Positions 1-6,433 of a stretch of 12,972 nt of DNA are shown piece by piece. Made by a program: the position numbers and the translations under genes. Origin of the DNA: Bryobacterales bacterium (GTDB lineage Bacteria; Cyanobacteriota; Vampirovibrionia; Obscuribacterales; Obscuribacteraceae); assembly GCA_903970295.1 (NCBI GenBank), contig CAJCHQ010000597.1, forward strand, positions 1 to 12,972, written 5' to 3'. Position 1 is the first letter of the stretch; each line of letters begins with the position of its first letter. The notes under the pieces were generated by a model, which was not told the origin of the DNA, made no database searches, and saw nothing but the letters and a program-made list of their open reading frames with translations.

Positions 1-80
1 AAGCGCAACAAGCGCGATCATGGCAATAAGACAGAAAAGCACAATCCTCGGCCCGCTACTGTCCAACCCGAACGAAAGTC

Positions 81-410
81 TCAGGCTCCCAATGCCCCGA
101 AAGATGAAAACTCCACCGGCACTAAGCACATTCTCGAAAACAATACGCTTTCTATTTTGTCGATTCCTTCCAAACCAGGAATGCTATATTCAGGAAAAAT
201 AGTGAAGTGAGTTTTTGATAGACCATGCGGGCGAGAGAGGGCCACATCCAGAGTCTTGGCGATCACTTGTTGTGCCGTGTCAACAGAGGTACATTTATAC
301 GGCTCTACTTGCGTTAAGAGAACGTGAGGTTGGGCAATGACCATTCCCACTGAATCGTGTGGGAAGGTTATTCCTAGCGGCGAGAGATCTATTGTCTCGA
401 CATTTACCAT
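81..410 (-). pseudogene. Nitrilase-like (carbon-nitrogen hydrolase) N-terminal remnant
   Basis: This 109-residue reading frame resembles the beginning of a carbon-nitrogen hydrolase (nitrilase superfamily). Residues 67-79 read THFTIFPEYSIPG. In the family this strand carries the first catalytic residue, the Glu of the Glu-Lys-Cys triad (here E74). Earlier residues (22-32, GMVIAQPHVLL) fit the first beta strand. Full-length members are about 260 residues or longer; here the reading stops soon after residue 90 and no Lys or Cys motif follows, so the active site is incomplete. The last ~18 residues (from about FSRMCL) do not look like the family, which suggests a break or frameshift near 140-150. 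The frame stays open upstream to a stop at 441-443, and there is no clear ribosome binding site before the ATG at 410. I infer a truncated, probably dead gene. An odd short protein is possible but less likely. Confidence 0.5.
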
Positions 411-593
411 TCGTATCGGCCCCAGGTCAGCGTTGACGCACTAGTCAACCCTCAATATTATCCCAACCCGGCTGTCAAGAGAGGATGAACGGCGCGTCGC
501 GTCCTAGTTCAGGGACACAGCCACACCATTGGCTGAAATATAGCTTTTGGAAATTTCTGGGCGGTGACAAATTGGCAAGACGCGATTTGTCCG
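411..593. other. Intergenic stretch with one inverted repeat
   Basis: I see no gene here. The only structure is an inverted repeat at 561-594: GACAAAT at 566-572 pairs with ATTTGTC at 585-591, flanked by GCG and CGC. It abuts the A-run of the terminator at 594-627. On the minus strand it therefore follows that terminator's T-tract as a second hairpin. Confidence 0.4.
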
Positions 594-627
594 CAAAAAA
601 ATCGGCACATCTTGCAAGAACGCCGAT
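594..627 (-). terminator. Rho-independent terminator next to truncated tRNA copy
   Basis: Read on the minus strand, the stem ATCGGC/GCCGAT (arms at 622-627 and 601-606) is followed at once by seven Ts (595-601). It sits downstream of the truncated tRNA copy at 644-690. It is related to the terminator of the intact tRNA-Arg (1047-1078): 33 of 39 bases agree by eye, and one stem pair is G:C here but C:G there. Confidence 0.7.
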
Positions 628-643
628 CCATCGTTGTTTCGAT

Positions 644-690
644 TGGTCTGCCTGAAGAGATTCGAACCCGCTCCCTGCATGGTTCGTGGC
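644..690 (-). pseudogene. Truncated tRNA-Arg(ACG)-like 3' half
   Basis: On the minus strand this begins in an anticodon loop (CCACGAA) and runs through CCATG, a GGTTCGAAT T-loop and an acceptor end CAGGCAG, discriminator A, then an encoded CCA. It matches the 3' half of the intact tRNA-Arg at 1097-1170, sharing ACGAACCATG and GTTCGAATCT. The 5' half (acceptor strand, D arm, 5' anticodon stem) is missing upstream of 690. T33 has become C, and the T stem is poorly paired (GCGGG against CTCTT). These losses make it a remnant. The encoded CCA is a difference from the intact gene, which lacks it, and may point to a foreign donor copy. Confidence 0.6.
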
Positions 691-788
691 AAAACCGATT
701 AACAGTAGCGAATTACTCTTGATATCACACGTAGTACCAGTGACGATTCACTCGACATTGTTCAACGTATCCGTAAATTTCCGGCCGC

Positions 789-810
789 GGTTGAACATAG
801 GTTGAACGTA
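789..810. repeat. Tandem 11-bp direct repeat
   Basis: GGTTGAACATA (789-799) is followed directly by GGTTGAACGTA (800-810), matching at 10 of 11 bases. An inverted GTTCAAC lies nearby at 760-766. The repeat sits between two tRNA remnants. Its role is unknown; one idea is that it was a binding site for a recombinase. Confidence 0.55.
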
Positions 811-835
811 GTATGTTATCGATCCCTGAAAGCCT

Positions 836-907
836 TGGGCGGTAAGAGACTCGAACTCCTAACCCCTTCGGTGTAAACGGATATCGCTATCCCTCTCGTC
901 ACAGCCC
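836..907 (-). pseudogene. Degenerate tRNA-Val(UAC)-like sequence
   Basis: On the minus strand the ends pair as an acceptor stem: GGGCTGT (901-907) against ACCGCCC (837-843), six of seven pairs, discriminator A. The T arm AGGAG-TTCGAGT-CTCTT pairs fully if G-U is allowed. The anticodon loop position reads TTTACAC, which would give anticodon UAC (Val). The D arm (CGAG...) does not pair, and the anticodon stem ATCCG/CGAAG keeps only about three of five pairs. No CCA is encoded. It is best read as a decayed tRNA gene of 72 nt. A highly divergent working tRNA cannot be excluded without covariance scoring. Confidence 0.5.
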
Positions 908-1046
908 GAGGACGCATGGGTCGCGCGCATGTTCGCAGAGAAAATGACAGTGTTCCAATGACTTCTCGCAAACATTATTTCCATACGCCAAAATTTATTT
1001 CGAATGGGCCACCCATGGGCCACCAGGCTGTTTTCTCTACCCCAAT

Positions 1047-1078
1047 AAAAAATCGCCACCTCTTTCAAGAACGGCGAT
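1047..1078 (-). terminator. Rho-independent terminator of tRNA-Arg
   Basis: On the minus strand ATCGCC (1073-1078) pairs with GGCGAT (1052-1057), followed by six Ts (1047-1052). It lies about 20 nt beyond the 3' end of the tRNA. A related terminator lies at 594-627. Confidence 0.75.
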
Positions 1079-1096
1079 TCATCATTGTTTTAAGTG

Positions 1097-1170
1097 CCTG
1101 CCCGGCAAGATTCGAACTTGCGACCTCATGGTTCGTAGCCATGCGCTCTATCCAGCTGGGCTACGGGCAG
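1097..1170 (-). tRNA. tRNA-Arg (anticodon ACG)
   Basis: This is a 74-nt cloverleaf on the minus strand. The acceptor stem CTGCCCG/CGGGCAG pairs at all seven positions, with discriminator G. The D arm is GCCC-AGCTGGATA-GAGC with one mismatch. The anticodon stem CATGG/CCATG is perfect around the loop CTACGAA, giving anticodon ACG; the first base is normally edited to inosine by TadA so that it reads CGU, CGC and CGA. The T arm GCAAG-TTCGAAT-CTTGC is perfect. CCA is not encoded (the gene is followed by CAC), so it would be added after transcription. A hairpin terminator follows, and a truncated relative lies 450 bp further on. Confidence 0.95.
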
Positions 1171-1180
1171 AAGAATATTT

Positions 1181-1189
1181 ATGTTAGCA
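1181..1189 (-). promoter_or_regulatory. Possible extended -10 box of tRNA-Arg
   Basis: On the minus strand TGCTAACAT has the TGn extension and a 4/6 match to TATAAT. It ends about 10 nt before the tRNA 5' end, a sensible place for a start site. I found no good -35 box. Confidence 0.3.
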
Positions 1190-1302
1190 CAGAACTTTTG
1201 CGCCGCGGCTTGCCAATACGTCCCAAAGTGACTTAGCCGCGCATCCCACGAAACTTCTTCATCATTCACACCGAATACTTTACGAGACGAAATTTTTTAA
1301 TA

Positions 1303-1866
1303 CTAATTATGCTTGCGCCGCGCCCAGTGCAGCACATCGCCATAAACCTGACCCTGCGACGAACTGCCGGCAGCGGTTGAAGCCGGGGGCTCGACTGCGA
1401 ACTTCTTATACGGCTCATAAGTCGCCGGTCCGGTCGGGCGCGGGGGCGCCGCCGCTACGGGCTTAGCCCTGTTTCCGACATCCAGGCTCCTGGGGCTGCC
1501 ATGGTTAGCCACGGGCAGCGGAATCTTCTTAGGAATGCCGTTGTTCACCCGCGGCAGCGATGTGCTCAGGTTAGGCGGCGTCTCGGCGGGCGAATATTGT
1601 TGCCAGCGGGCGGGCGCCAGGGGCATCGGCCCACCAGGGAGGGCGCCGTTCCCAGGTGCCGGCTGCCCGGGCTGGGCCGGCGCCGACACACGATTGTTAA
1701 CAACCGGTCCGTCGTCAAGAATCGTGATTTGCTGCCGCGCCATGTAAAAGTGACCCATGTTCGGGTCTACCCCACGCTGACCTTGAGCGCTGACACCGCA
1801 GCCGCAGCCCACTGTCGCTATCGCTGCCAGGCTGGCACTGAGAATGATTGAATTCACTCGTGGCAT
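1303..1866 (-). CDS. Secreted proline-rich protein, function unknown
   Basis: A 187-residue protein I cannot assign to a family. Residues 1-27 form a signal peptide: hydrophobic core IILSASLAAIATV, then GVSA before Q28, a good signal peptidase I site. The cysteines at 21 and 23 (ATVGC) only weakly resemble a lipobox, so a lipoprotein is less likely. The mature part is low in complexity and rich in Pro, Ala and Gly (for example residues 61-85 and 132-148), with little predicted secondary structure. The C-terminus is basic (ARRKHN). The ATG is preceded by GGAG at a 5-nt spacing, so the start is sound. Its promoter lies at 1913-1942, and it is divergent from lpxI. It probably sits in the periplasm or on the cell envelope as a flexible linker or wall-associated protein; this is inference from composition only. 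Confidence 0.75.
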   Translation of the reverse strand: MPRVNSIILSASLAAIATVGCGCGVSAQGQRGVDPNMGHFYMARQQITILDDGPVVNNRVSAPAQPGQPAPGNGALPGGPMPLAPARWQQYSPAETPPNLSTSLPRVNNGIPKKIPLPVANHGSPRSLDVGNRAKPVAAAPPRPTGPATYEPYKKFAVEPPASTAAGSSSQGQVYGDVLHWARRKHN

Positions 1867-1912
1867 AGGTTCTCCGTGGGCATCGGCCGGCTTTCCAGCT
1901 CGTTATGAGCTC

Positions 1913-1942
1913 AGTTTAATGCGATTCTTTCGCTGATGTCAA
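1913..1942 (-). promoter_or_regulatory. Sigma-70-type promoter of the proline-rich protein
   Basis: On the minus strand a perfect -35 TTGACA (1937-1942) is followed after 18 bp by TAAACT (1913-1918), a 4/6 match to TATAAT. The transcript would start near 1906 with a leader of about 40 nt. The leader holds a small hairpin, AGCTC-ATAAC-GAGCT. Confidence 0.55.
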
Positions 1943-2036
1943 GCCAGTTAGGGATACATTTTGGCTTAAACAATAAGACAGTCTCAAGGAACTACTTTGA
2001 ATCTGATGTTAGACTGGATCGACATCACACTGCGAT

Positions 2037-2042
2037 TATAAC
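2037..2042 (+). promoter_or_regulatory. Possible -10 box of lpxI
   Basis: TATAAC matches the -10 consensus at five of six positions. It lies 16 bp before the GTG start, so the transcript would be nearly leaderless and the AGGGA at 2044-2048 would fall at or upstream of the start site. No convincing -35 box is visible. The true promoter may be elsewhere. Confidence 0.25.
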
Positions 2043-2057
2043 CAGGGATTATAAAAC

Positions 2058-2909
2058 GTGACGAGCACCGGCGCAATTTTAAAACCATTTGTCCTGACAC
2101 CAGATACGGTACTAGCCATCATCGCAGGCGAAGGCAAGCTGCCGATTATCCTGGCCCAAACCATGAAAGCACGCGGTAATCGCGTCGTCGCTTTCGCACT
2201 TTCTGAAAACATCCGTGTCTGCATCGCCCCGCACGTCGACGTATCTTATGAAGTCGGTCCCGGCCAAATCGGCAAAATCCATAAACTCCTGGCTCACAAC
2301 AATGTGACGGGAGTCGTTTTAATCGGCAAAGTGCCCAAACTCAATCTCTTACGCAATCTCCATAAGCTCGATTGGATGGCGATTAAAGAACTGAGCAAAC
2401 TACCGAATTTCAGTGATGACGCCATTCAGCTCGGAGTCGGCGATTTGCTCGATCGCCACGGCTTCAGAGTGCTCACTCAAACCGAATTTCTCCGTCATCT
2501 TTTCCCCAACGTCGGCGTCCTAACTGAGCGCCAGCCGACCGGCTTAGAATACGTCGACATCGAGTACGGACTGAAAATGGCCAAAGAAATCGCGCGCCTC
2601 GATATCGGTCAGACGGTTGTCGTCAAAGACCGCATGATTCTTGCCATCGAAGCGATTGAGGGCACCGACGAAACGATTCGCCGGGCGGTCAAGCTCGCCC
2701 GCGGTCCTGTGGTCGTGGCTAAAGTGGCGCGACCCCACCAGGATGAGCGTTTCGATATTCCGACTGTAGGCATGAATACACTCGACGCCATGAAACACGA
2801 GAAGCAAGGCGGCGTTCTCGCCATCGGAGCCAACGAATGTATGGTGGTGGAAAGAGAAGAGATGATCGCCTATGCCGACGCCAACGGCATTTCGATGGTG
2901 GCAATCTAG
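2058..2909 (+). CDS. lpxI: UDP-2,3-diacylglucosamine pyrophosphatase LpxI
   Basis: LpxI (DUF1009 family) hydrolyses UDP-2,3-diacylglucosamine to 2,3-diacylglucosamine 1-phosphate (lipid X) and UMP, the fourth step of lipid A synthesis. It replaces LpxH in many bacteria and acts in the cytoplasm or at the inner membrane face. The 283 residues fit the family. The N-terminal nucleotide-binding signature is LAIIAGEGKLP (residues 19-29). A central FSDDAI (118-123) and a C-terminal RFDIPTVG (231-238) are both typical; D233 corresponds to the Asp studied as catalytic in the Caulobacter enzyme. The start is GTG at 2058, about 9 nt after AGGGA; no other start lies before the first motif, so the protein has a 17-residue N-terminal extension. 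No other lpx gene is nearby, so it looks like a single-gene unit. It implies an outer membrane with lipid A-like lipid. Confidence 0.92.
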   Translation: MTSTGAILKPFVLTPDTVLAIIAGEGKLPIILAQTMKARGNRVVAFALSENIRVCIAPHVDVSYEVGPGQIGKIHKLLAHNNVTGVVLIGKVPKLNLLRNLHKLDWMAIKELSKLPNFSDDAIQLGVGDLLDRHGFRVLTQTEFLRHLFPNVGVLTERQPTGLEYVDIEYGLKMAKEIARLDIGQTVVVKDRMILAIEAIEGTDETIRRAVKLARGPVVVAKVARPHQDERFDIPTVGMNTLDAMKHEKQGGVLAIGANECMVVEREEMIAYADANGISMVAI

Positions 2910-2994
2910 GCACTATTAGAGCTGGTCCCCTGCTCCTGCTCATAGCCGGCACCGAGTGTTAAGCTGCAAGAATATGTATTTACTCCCGACGAAA

Positions 2995-3052
2995 TTTGAA
3001 CTCTTCCTAGTGTTATGACTAGTTTTCAAACCGGCTTAAGCCAATTCGGTTT
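2995..3052. repeat. Cluster of nested inverted repeats upstream of the TPR gene
   Basis: TTTGAA (2995-3000) pairs with TTCAAA (3025-3030), enclosing CTAGT (3007-3011) paired with ACTAG (3018-3022). Next to it AAACCG (3028-3033) pairs with CGGTTT (3047-3052), with the 10-bp palindrome GGCTTAAGCC (3033-3042) inside. It lies between the lpxI stop and the TPR gene and could be an operator region, leader structure or transcript end. There is no T-tract. Confidence 0.35.
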
Positions 3053-3177
3053 CATCCAGACTGCCTGCCATAATGGCTGGGTCCAGTCGGCAGCCGGGTC
3101 AAATTCGCTTAGACACGAAATTTGCACTTCTTGCCGGTTCAATTAAAATGGGAAAGTACTTCAGGAAGCGTTATTGC

Positions 3178-4326
3178 ATGTCAAAAGAATCAAGAAAGCT
3201 CAGCCTTGCCCGAACCCTGGGACTCGTCACTGTCACGTCCTTGATTCTCGGGACTTCTCCCAGTTTTTCGCAGTCGCCCGGCGGGGCTGCCGTAACTCCT
3301 CACACAAATATTGACACCGACGCAAAATCTGTCACCGATGCAAAATCTGTCACAGACGCAGTCAATGCCGCTATCACCGGAACTGCCACCAAGAACGGCG
3401 GCACTGATACCGCTGTCACCGGCACCGTAGATGGTATCGATCCGGCTAAAGTTGCGGCTACTCTGGCTAATAACAATGCGCTAGACCATTATGAACTGGC
3501 TCATGCCTACTTGACCAAATTCGATACTAAGATGACGGAACTCGAGTTGGAAGTAGCACTCATGTATGTTCCAACGATGAAGATGGCGCATCGAGACTAC
3601 TGTCTGATTTCTCTTTTGCGCGGACATCCGCTGCGCGCGATTGCTGAGTTCATGATGGTTGTCGGGCTCGGCGAGCCGATTCCACTGAATCAAGCCGAGC
3701 GCGAAGAGCTCACCGCCCGAGGTGCCAAGGCTCACTATCGCAAAGGTCTGGAATATGGTCTCAGCAGGCACTGGGATAACGCTTTATCAGAGTTCAAAAT
3801 AGCCCAGGAGTACGCACCGCATAACGCAGCGATCATTCGTTCTCTTGCTTTCTGCTATGCCAGCCTCGGTGATTTCGATAAAGCCGAAACTGCCTATGCC
3901 CAGAGCTTCGCTCTGGATCCTTCCGATCCCTACGGGCATGCTGATTTTGCTTACATCTTGTCCGAACACGGGCAAACAGGTCGCGCTGTCGACCAGCTCA
4001 GTCGAGCGATCAAGCTCGATCCGAAAGCCGCCGCTCTGCACGTCGACATGGCCTGGATGGCTGAAGCCAAAGGCGATTTGAACACAGCCGAAACAGAATT
4101 TCACCAGGCGGTCGTGCTCAGCCCTAAACATGCTGGATTATGGTCGCATTTAGGCCGAGTCGAAGAACGTCTGGGCAAGGCCGTAGCCGCGAAGTCTGCC
4201 TATGCGCAGGCATTAGCTCTCGATCCCAGCATGGATGAGGCGCGCAAGTATCTAAACGGACTGAAGAACTGCGACCATGATCGAAACGATCAGAATTCGG
4301 GCAAGCAGACGAAGAAGTCATCCTGA
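3178..4326 (+). CDS. Secreted tetratricopeptide-repeat protein
   Basis: A 382-residue exported protein. Residues 1-31 are a signal peptide: basic start MSKESRKLSLAR, core LGLVTVTSLILG, likely cleavage after SFS before Q32. A Thr/Ala/Asp-rich linker follows (33-95) with a perfect duplication of DAKSVT. Residues 100-180 look like degenerate helical repeats. Five 34-residue TPRs occupy about 183-216, 217-250, 251-284, 285-318 and 319-352; each has the usual pattern, for example GDFDKAETAYAQSFALDP. The tail is Lys/Asp/Ser-rich. TPR solenoids bind protein partners, so a periplasmic scaffold or assembly role is likely, but the partner is unknown. I chose the ATG at 3178 because AGGAAG lies 9 nt before it and the signal peptide follows at once. 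The frame is open to 3073, and an ATG at 3148 would give an unusually long n-region. Confidence 0.85.
   Translation: MSKESRKLSLARTLGLVTVTSLILGTSPSFSQSPGGAAVTPHTNIDTDAKSVTDAKSVTDAVNAAITGTATKNGGTDTAVTGTVDGIDPAKVAATLANNNALDHYELAHAYLTKFDTKMTELELEVALMYVPTMKMAHRDYCLISLLRGHPLRAIAEFMMVVGLGEPIPLNQAEREELTARGAKAHYRKGLEYGLSRHWDNALSEFKIAQEYAPHNAAIIRSLAFCYASLGDFDKAETAYAQSFALDPSDPYGHADFAYILSEHGQTGRAVDQLSRAIKLDPKAAALHVDMAWMAEAKGDLNTAETEFHQAVVLSPKHAGLWSHLGRVEERLGKAVAAKSAYAQALALDPSMDEARKYLNGLKNCDHDRNDQNSGKQTKKSS
3319..3354 (+). repeat. Two tandem 18-bp repeats in the TPR gene
   Basis: The unit GACGCAAAATCTGTCACC is copied directly, with two base changes that are silent. It encodes DAKSVT twice, and a partial third copy (DAV) follows. 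It is an in-frame duplication in the linker after the signal peptide. Confidence 0.8.
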
Positions 4327-4424
4327 TTGGACTTTTCAGACTTTTAGCGTAGTTTCCCCAATGACATAGATAGGTCGGCGAACTAGATTAGAGCCTGGGA
4401 TACCAGCTTTAATGGACGGTTCAG

Positions 4425-5795
4425 TTGTCCGAGACCTTCAAAATCGCTAAAAACGAAGCCCTGACGGCCTGGGAGCTGGCTAAGGACACACCGGGCGCTG
4501 TCTGGGACGAAATTCGCAAAGATTTCCAAGCTGCACCGATTAAACAATCGCTTGAATCCGGTCTTTCGGCGCTTTCGGGCGTCGGTCTTTACGTCGGTGC
4601 ACGAAAAGCTCCGGTAGCGGTGGAAGACATTGGCGCCATCGCGGCAGTGGCGATGGCAGATATGACTTTCCATCAGATCAAAAATAGTGTGAGCAAAATC
4701 TGGACCAATACTGGACGCATGTTCCGCGAAGCAGAGCATGCCGACACCCCAGAACAGCGCCAAAAGATCGCTCAAACTTACGCGCAAAAAGTGGGACGGC
4801 AATTCGCTCCTTTCGCCGAAACCGGGGTGCCCTTGCTGGCTGGGGGCTTCGCCGCCGACCGCTTGATTCCTAAGGCGCCCGCGCTCGATGACTTTCTCAC
4901 CGAGAACCTGATGCGCAAGGTTGAATTCAATTACCGCTATCTCACTCGCGGTGGGCTCGTCCGCAACACATCCTTCGCAGCAGATAATTTGCGGGCCCGC
5001 ATTCTTGGTTCGACTAGCTTTATAAACGCTGATGGGACGCAGGATTTGCTCGCGGCCTCCGATAGCTTCAAAGAAAACGGCGCCGGCCTAATGAACAGAT
5101 ACTGGGACTCACGTGATCGCGCCGCTAAAGTCGCAGCCAAGGTCTTGACGAAGGAAGAAGCCAAAACTCAAGCCGAAATTACAACTGAAATTGCGCGCGA
5201 AATAAATATGCGCAGAGGCACAATGACCGCTGCTTATCGAGGCACTGAGGAAGAAACCAATACAGGCCGCGGCATACATGAAATGACGACCGGACACACA
5301 CACCCTTCGGAAGTCGGTCCAGGAGCCAGTGTCACCGATGTGGTCAAACAAAAAGGCGTGAGTTTCATCCAGAGTGGCGAAATGCGCGGCTTCTATGTTG
5401 GTCAAGCCGAAAAATTCGGACCCGGCATCAAAGCTCTGACATCCGAAGATCAACTGGCGGCCCAGCAAGGACCACCCCGGCTCTTCGAACTGATTCTTGA
5501 CGACAACCCGCTCGATCCCCATGCGTTCTATATGGAAAGAGAGGCGCAACGCCTGCCTTCAGGTGGATACACCTTTAAAGAAGGACATCCTACATATGTC
5601 GACTACGACAAAGCGAAGGCGCTCCTGCAGCATGCACCGACTGATGGCGGGCAATTCGAAAGCTCCGTACGCGCTCTGCCTGATGCTGAGGAGATGCCCA
5701 CCGGTATCGCGTATCTGCGCAACTTGCGCATCGCCACTCTCAGAGCCATCGAAACTAATCTAAAAGGTCTCGCCAAAACTTATAGCTTCCAGTGA
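4425..5795 (+). CDS. Unknown protein with JAMM/MPN-like HxHP motif
   Basis: A 456-residue protein I do not recognise as a whole. Residues 1-160 are helical, with Ala/Gly-rich hydrophobic patches (47-60, 68-80, 134-148) but no clear signal peptide. Residues 232-262 are charged and probably helical. Residues 284-326 contain GHTHPSEVGPGASVTDV, then a GVSFIQSG...GFYVG strand pair. This has the order seen in JAMM/MPN metalloproteases (HxHP, then SxxD, then a strand): H291, H293, S302, D305. The spacing between the second His and Ser is 8 rather than the usual 7, and I cannot name the upstream Glu with confidence; E278 and earlier acidic residues are candidates. If real, it would bind zinc and cut an isopeptide or peptide bond. 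The start is TTG at 4425 with only a weak GGACGG upstream; the nearby ATG at 4412 is out of frame. It is 98 bp after the TPR gene and may share its transcript. Confidence 0.7.
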   Translation: MSETFKIAKNEALTAWELAKDTPGAVWDEIRKDFQAAPIKQSLESGLSALSGVGLYVGARKAPVAVEDIGAIAAVAMADMTFHQIKNSVSKIWTNTGRMFREAEHADTPEQRQKIAQTYAQKVGRQFAPFAETGVPLLAGGFAADRLIPKAPALDDFLTENLMRKVEFNYRYLTRGGLVRNTSFAADNLRARILGSTSFINADGTQDLLAASDSFKENGAGLMNRYWDSRDRAAKVAAKVLTKEEAKTQAEITTEIAREINMRRGTMTAAYRGTEEETNTGRGIHEMTTGHTHPSEVGPGASVTDVVKQKGVSFIQSGEMRGFYVGQAEKFGPGIKALTSEDQLAAQQGPPRLFELILDDNPLDPHAFYMEREAQRLPSGGYTFKEGHPTYVDYDKAKALLQHAPTDGGQFESSVRALPDAEEMPTGIAYLRNLRIATLRAIETNLKGLAKTYSFQ

Positions 5796-5984
5796 TGTCG
5801 AGAGCTCCGGCAAGGGTCGCCAGCCAGTCTGGATAACGGTCTAGATAACGAATCGGTTACAGGATCTGGGCTCCATCCTGCCATTCGGGTTGCCAAAGTT
5901 GTAAACTAAATGGCCGAGCGTCCCGGAACCAGTCTTGCCCGCCTGGCAAGTCCTGGCGGTGCTTTTCTTGCAAGGGAACAGCCG

Positions 5985-6416
5985 ATGAAGACCAGCGAAG
6001 CGCTGAAAGCCCACACCAAATATCTTTGGTTCGATACCAAGAAGCGGCGAGAGTATATACGCATCACAGACGATGTTCAAAAATTTCTGGACGAAACCGG
6101 GCTGCGAGAGGGTTTCATCCTGGTCTCCGCTATGCACATCACCGCCGGCGTCTATATAAATGATTGGGAAAACGGCTTGATTAAAGACATCGATAACTGG
6201 TTAGAAAAATTGGCGCCGGAAGATCCAAAATATCATCATCACAATACTGGTGAAGACAATGGAGACGCGCATCTAAAGCGGATCTTGATCAATCATCAAG
6301 TGACCGTGCCGGTGACTGACGGCAAATTAGATCTTGGACCATGGGAACAGATTTTCTACGCAGAGTTTGATGGACAGCGGAAGAAGCGCGTCATTCTAAA
6401 AGCATTAGGGATTTAA
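5985..6416 (+). CDS. YjbQ-family protein (UPF0047)
   Basis: This 143-residue protein belongs to the YjbQ/UPF0047 family, annotated as secondary thiamine-phosphate synthase because E. coli YjbQ shows weak thiamine phosphate synthase activity; the real role is unsettled. Family signatures are clear: [11 protein letters not shown] (50-60), [15 protein letters not shown] (84-98), [19 protein letters not shown] (106-124) and [10 protein letters not shown] (126-135). The clustered His, Glu and Asp residues form the conserved, probably metal-binding pocket. The length is normal. ATG at 5985 is chosen because AAGGGA lies 8 nt before it and family members start here; the frame runs open to 5910 without family-like sequence. 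It is followed 17 bp later by glnN, so the two are probably co-transcribed. Confidence 0.9.
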   Translation: MKTSEALKAHTKYLWFDTKKRREYIRITDDVQKFLDETGLREGFILVSAMHITAGVYINDWENGLIKDIDNWLEKLAPEDPKYHHHNTGEDNGDAHLKRILINHQVTVPVTDGKLDLGPWEQIFYAEFDGQRKKRVILKALGI

Positions 6417-6433
6417 ACGCATCAGGAGGTGCT

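Noticed and set aside
1..180. Minus-strand frame reading a hydrophobic segment to the window edge
   Set aside because: There is no convincing start codon or ribosome binding site; a GTG is possible, but too little is visible to call a gene.
20..202. 60-residue plus-strand reading frame
   Set aside because: It is antisense to the nitrilase-like remnant and has no recognisable protein features.
447..475. TTGACA and TAATAT boxes on the minus strand upstream of the nitrilase-like remnant
   Set aside because: The spacing is only about 12 bp, far from the usual 17, so it is not a credible sigma-70 promoter.
504..692. 62-residue minus-strand frame
   Set aside because: It covers the truncated tRNA copy and its terminator; coding is very unlikely.
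916..1236. 106-residue plus-strand reading frame
   Set aside because: It runs antisense through the intact tRNA-Arg and its terminator, and there is no ribosome binding site.
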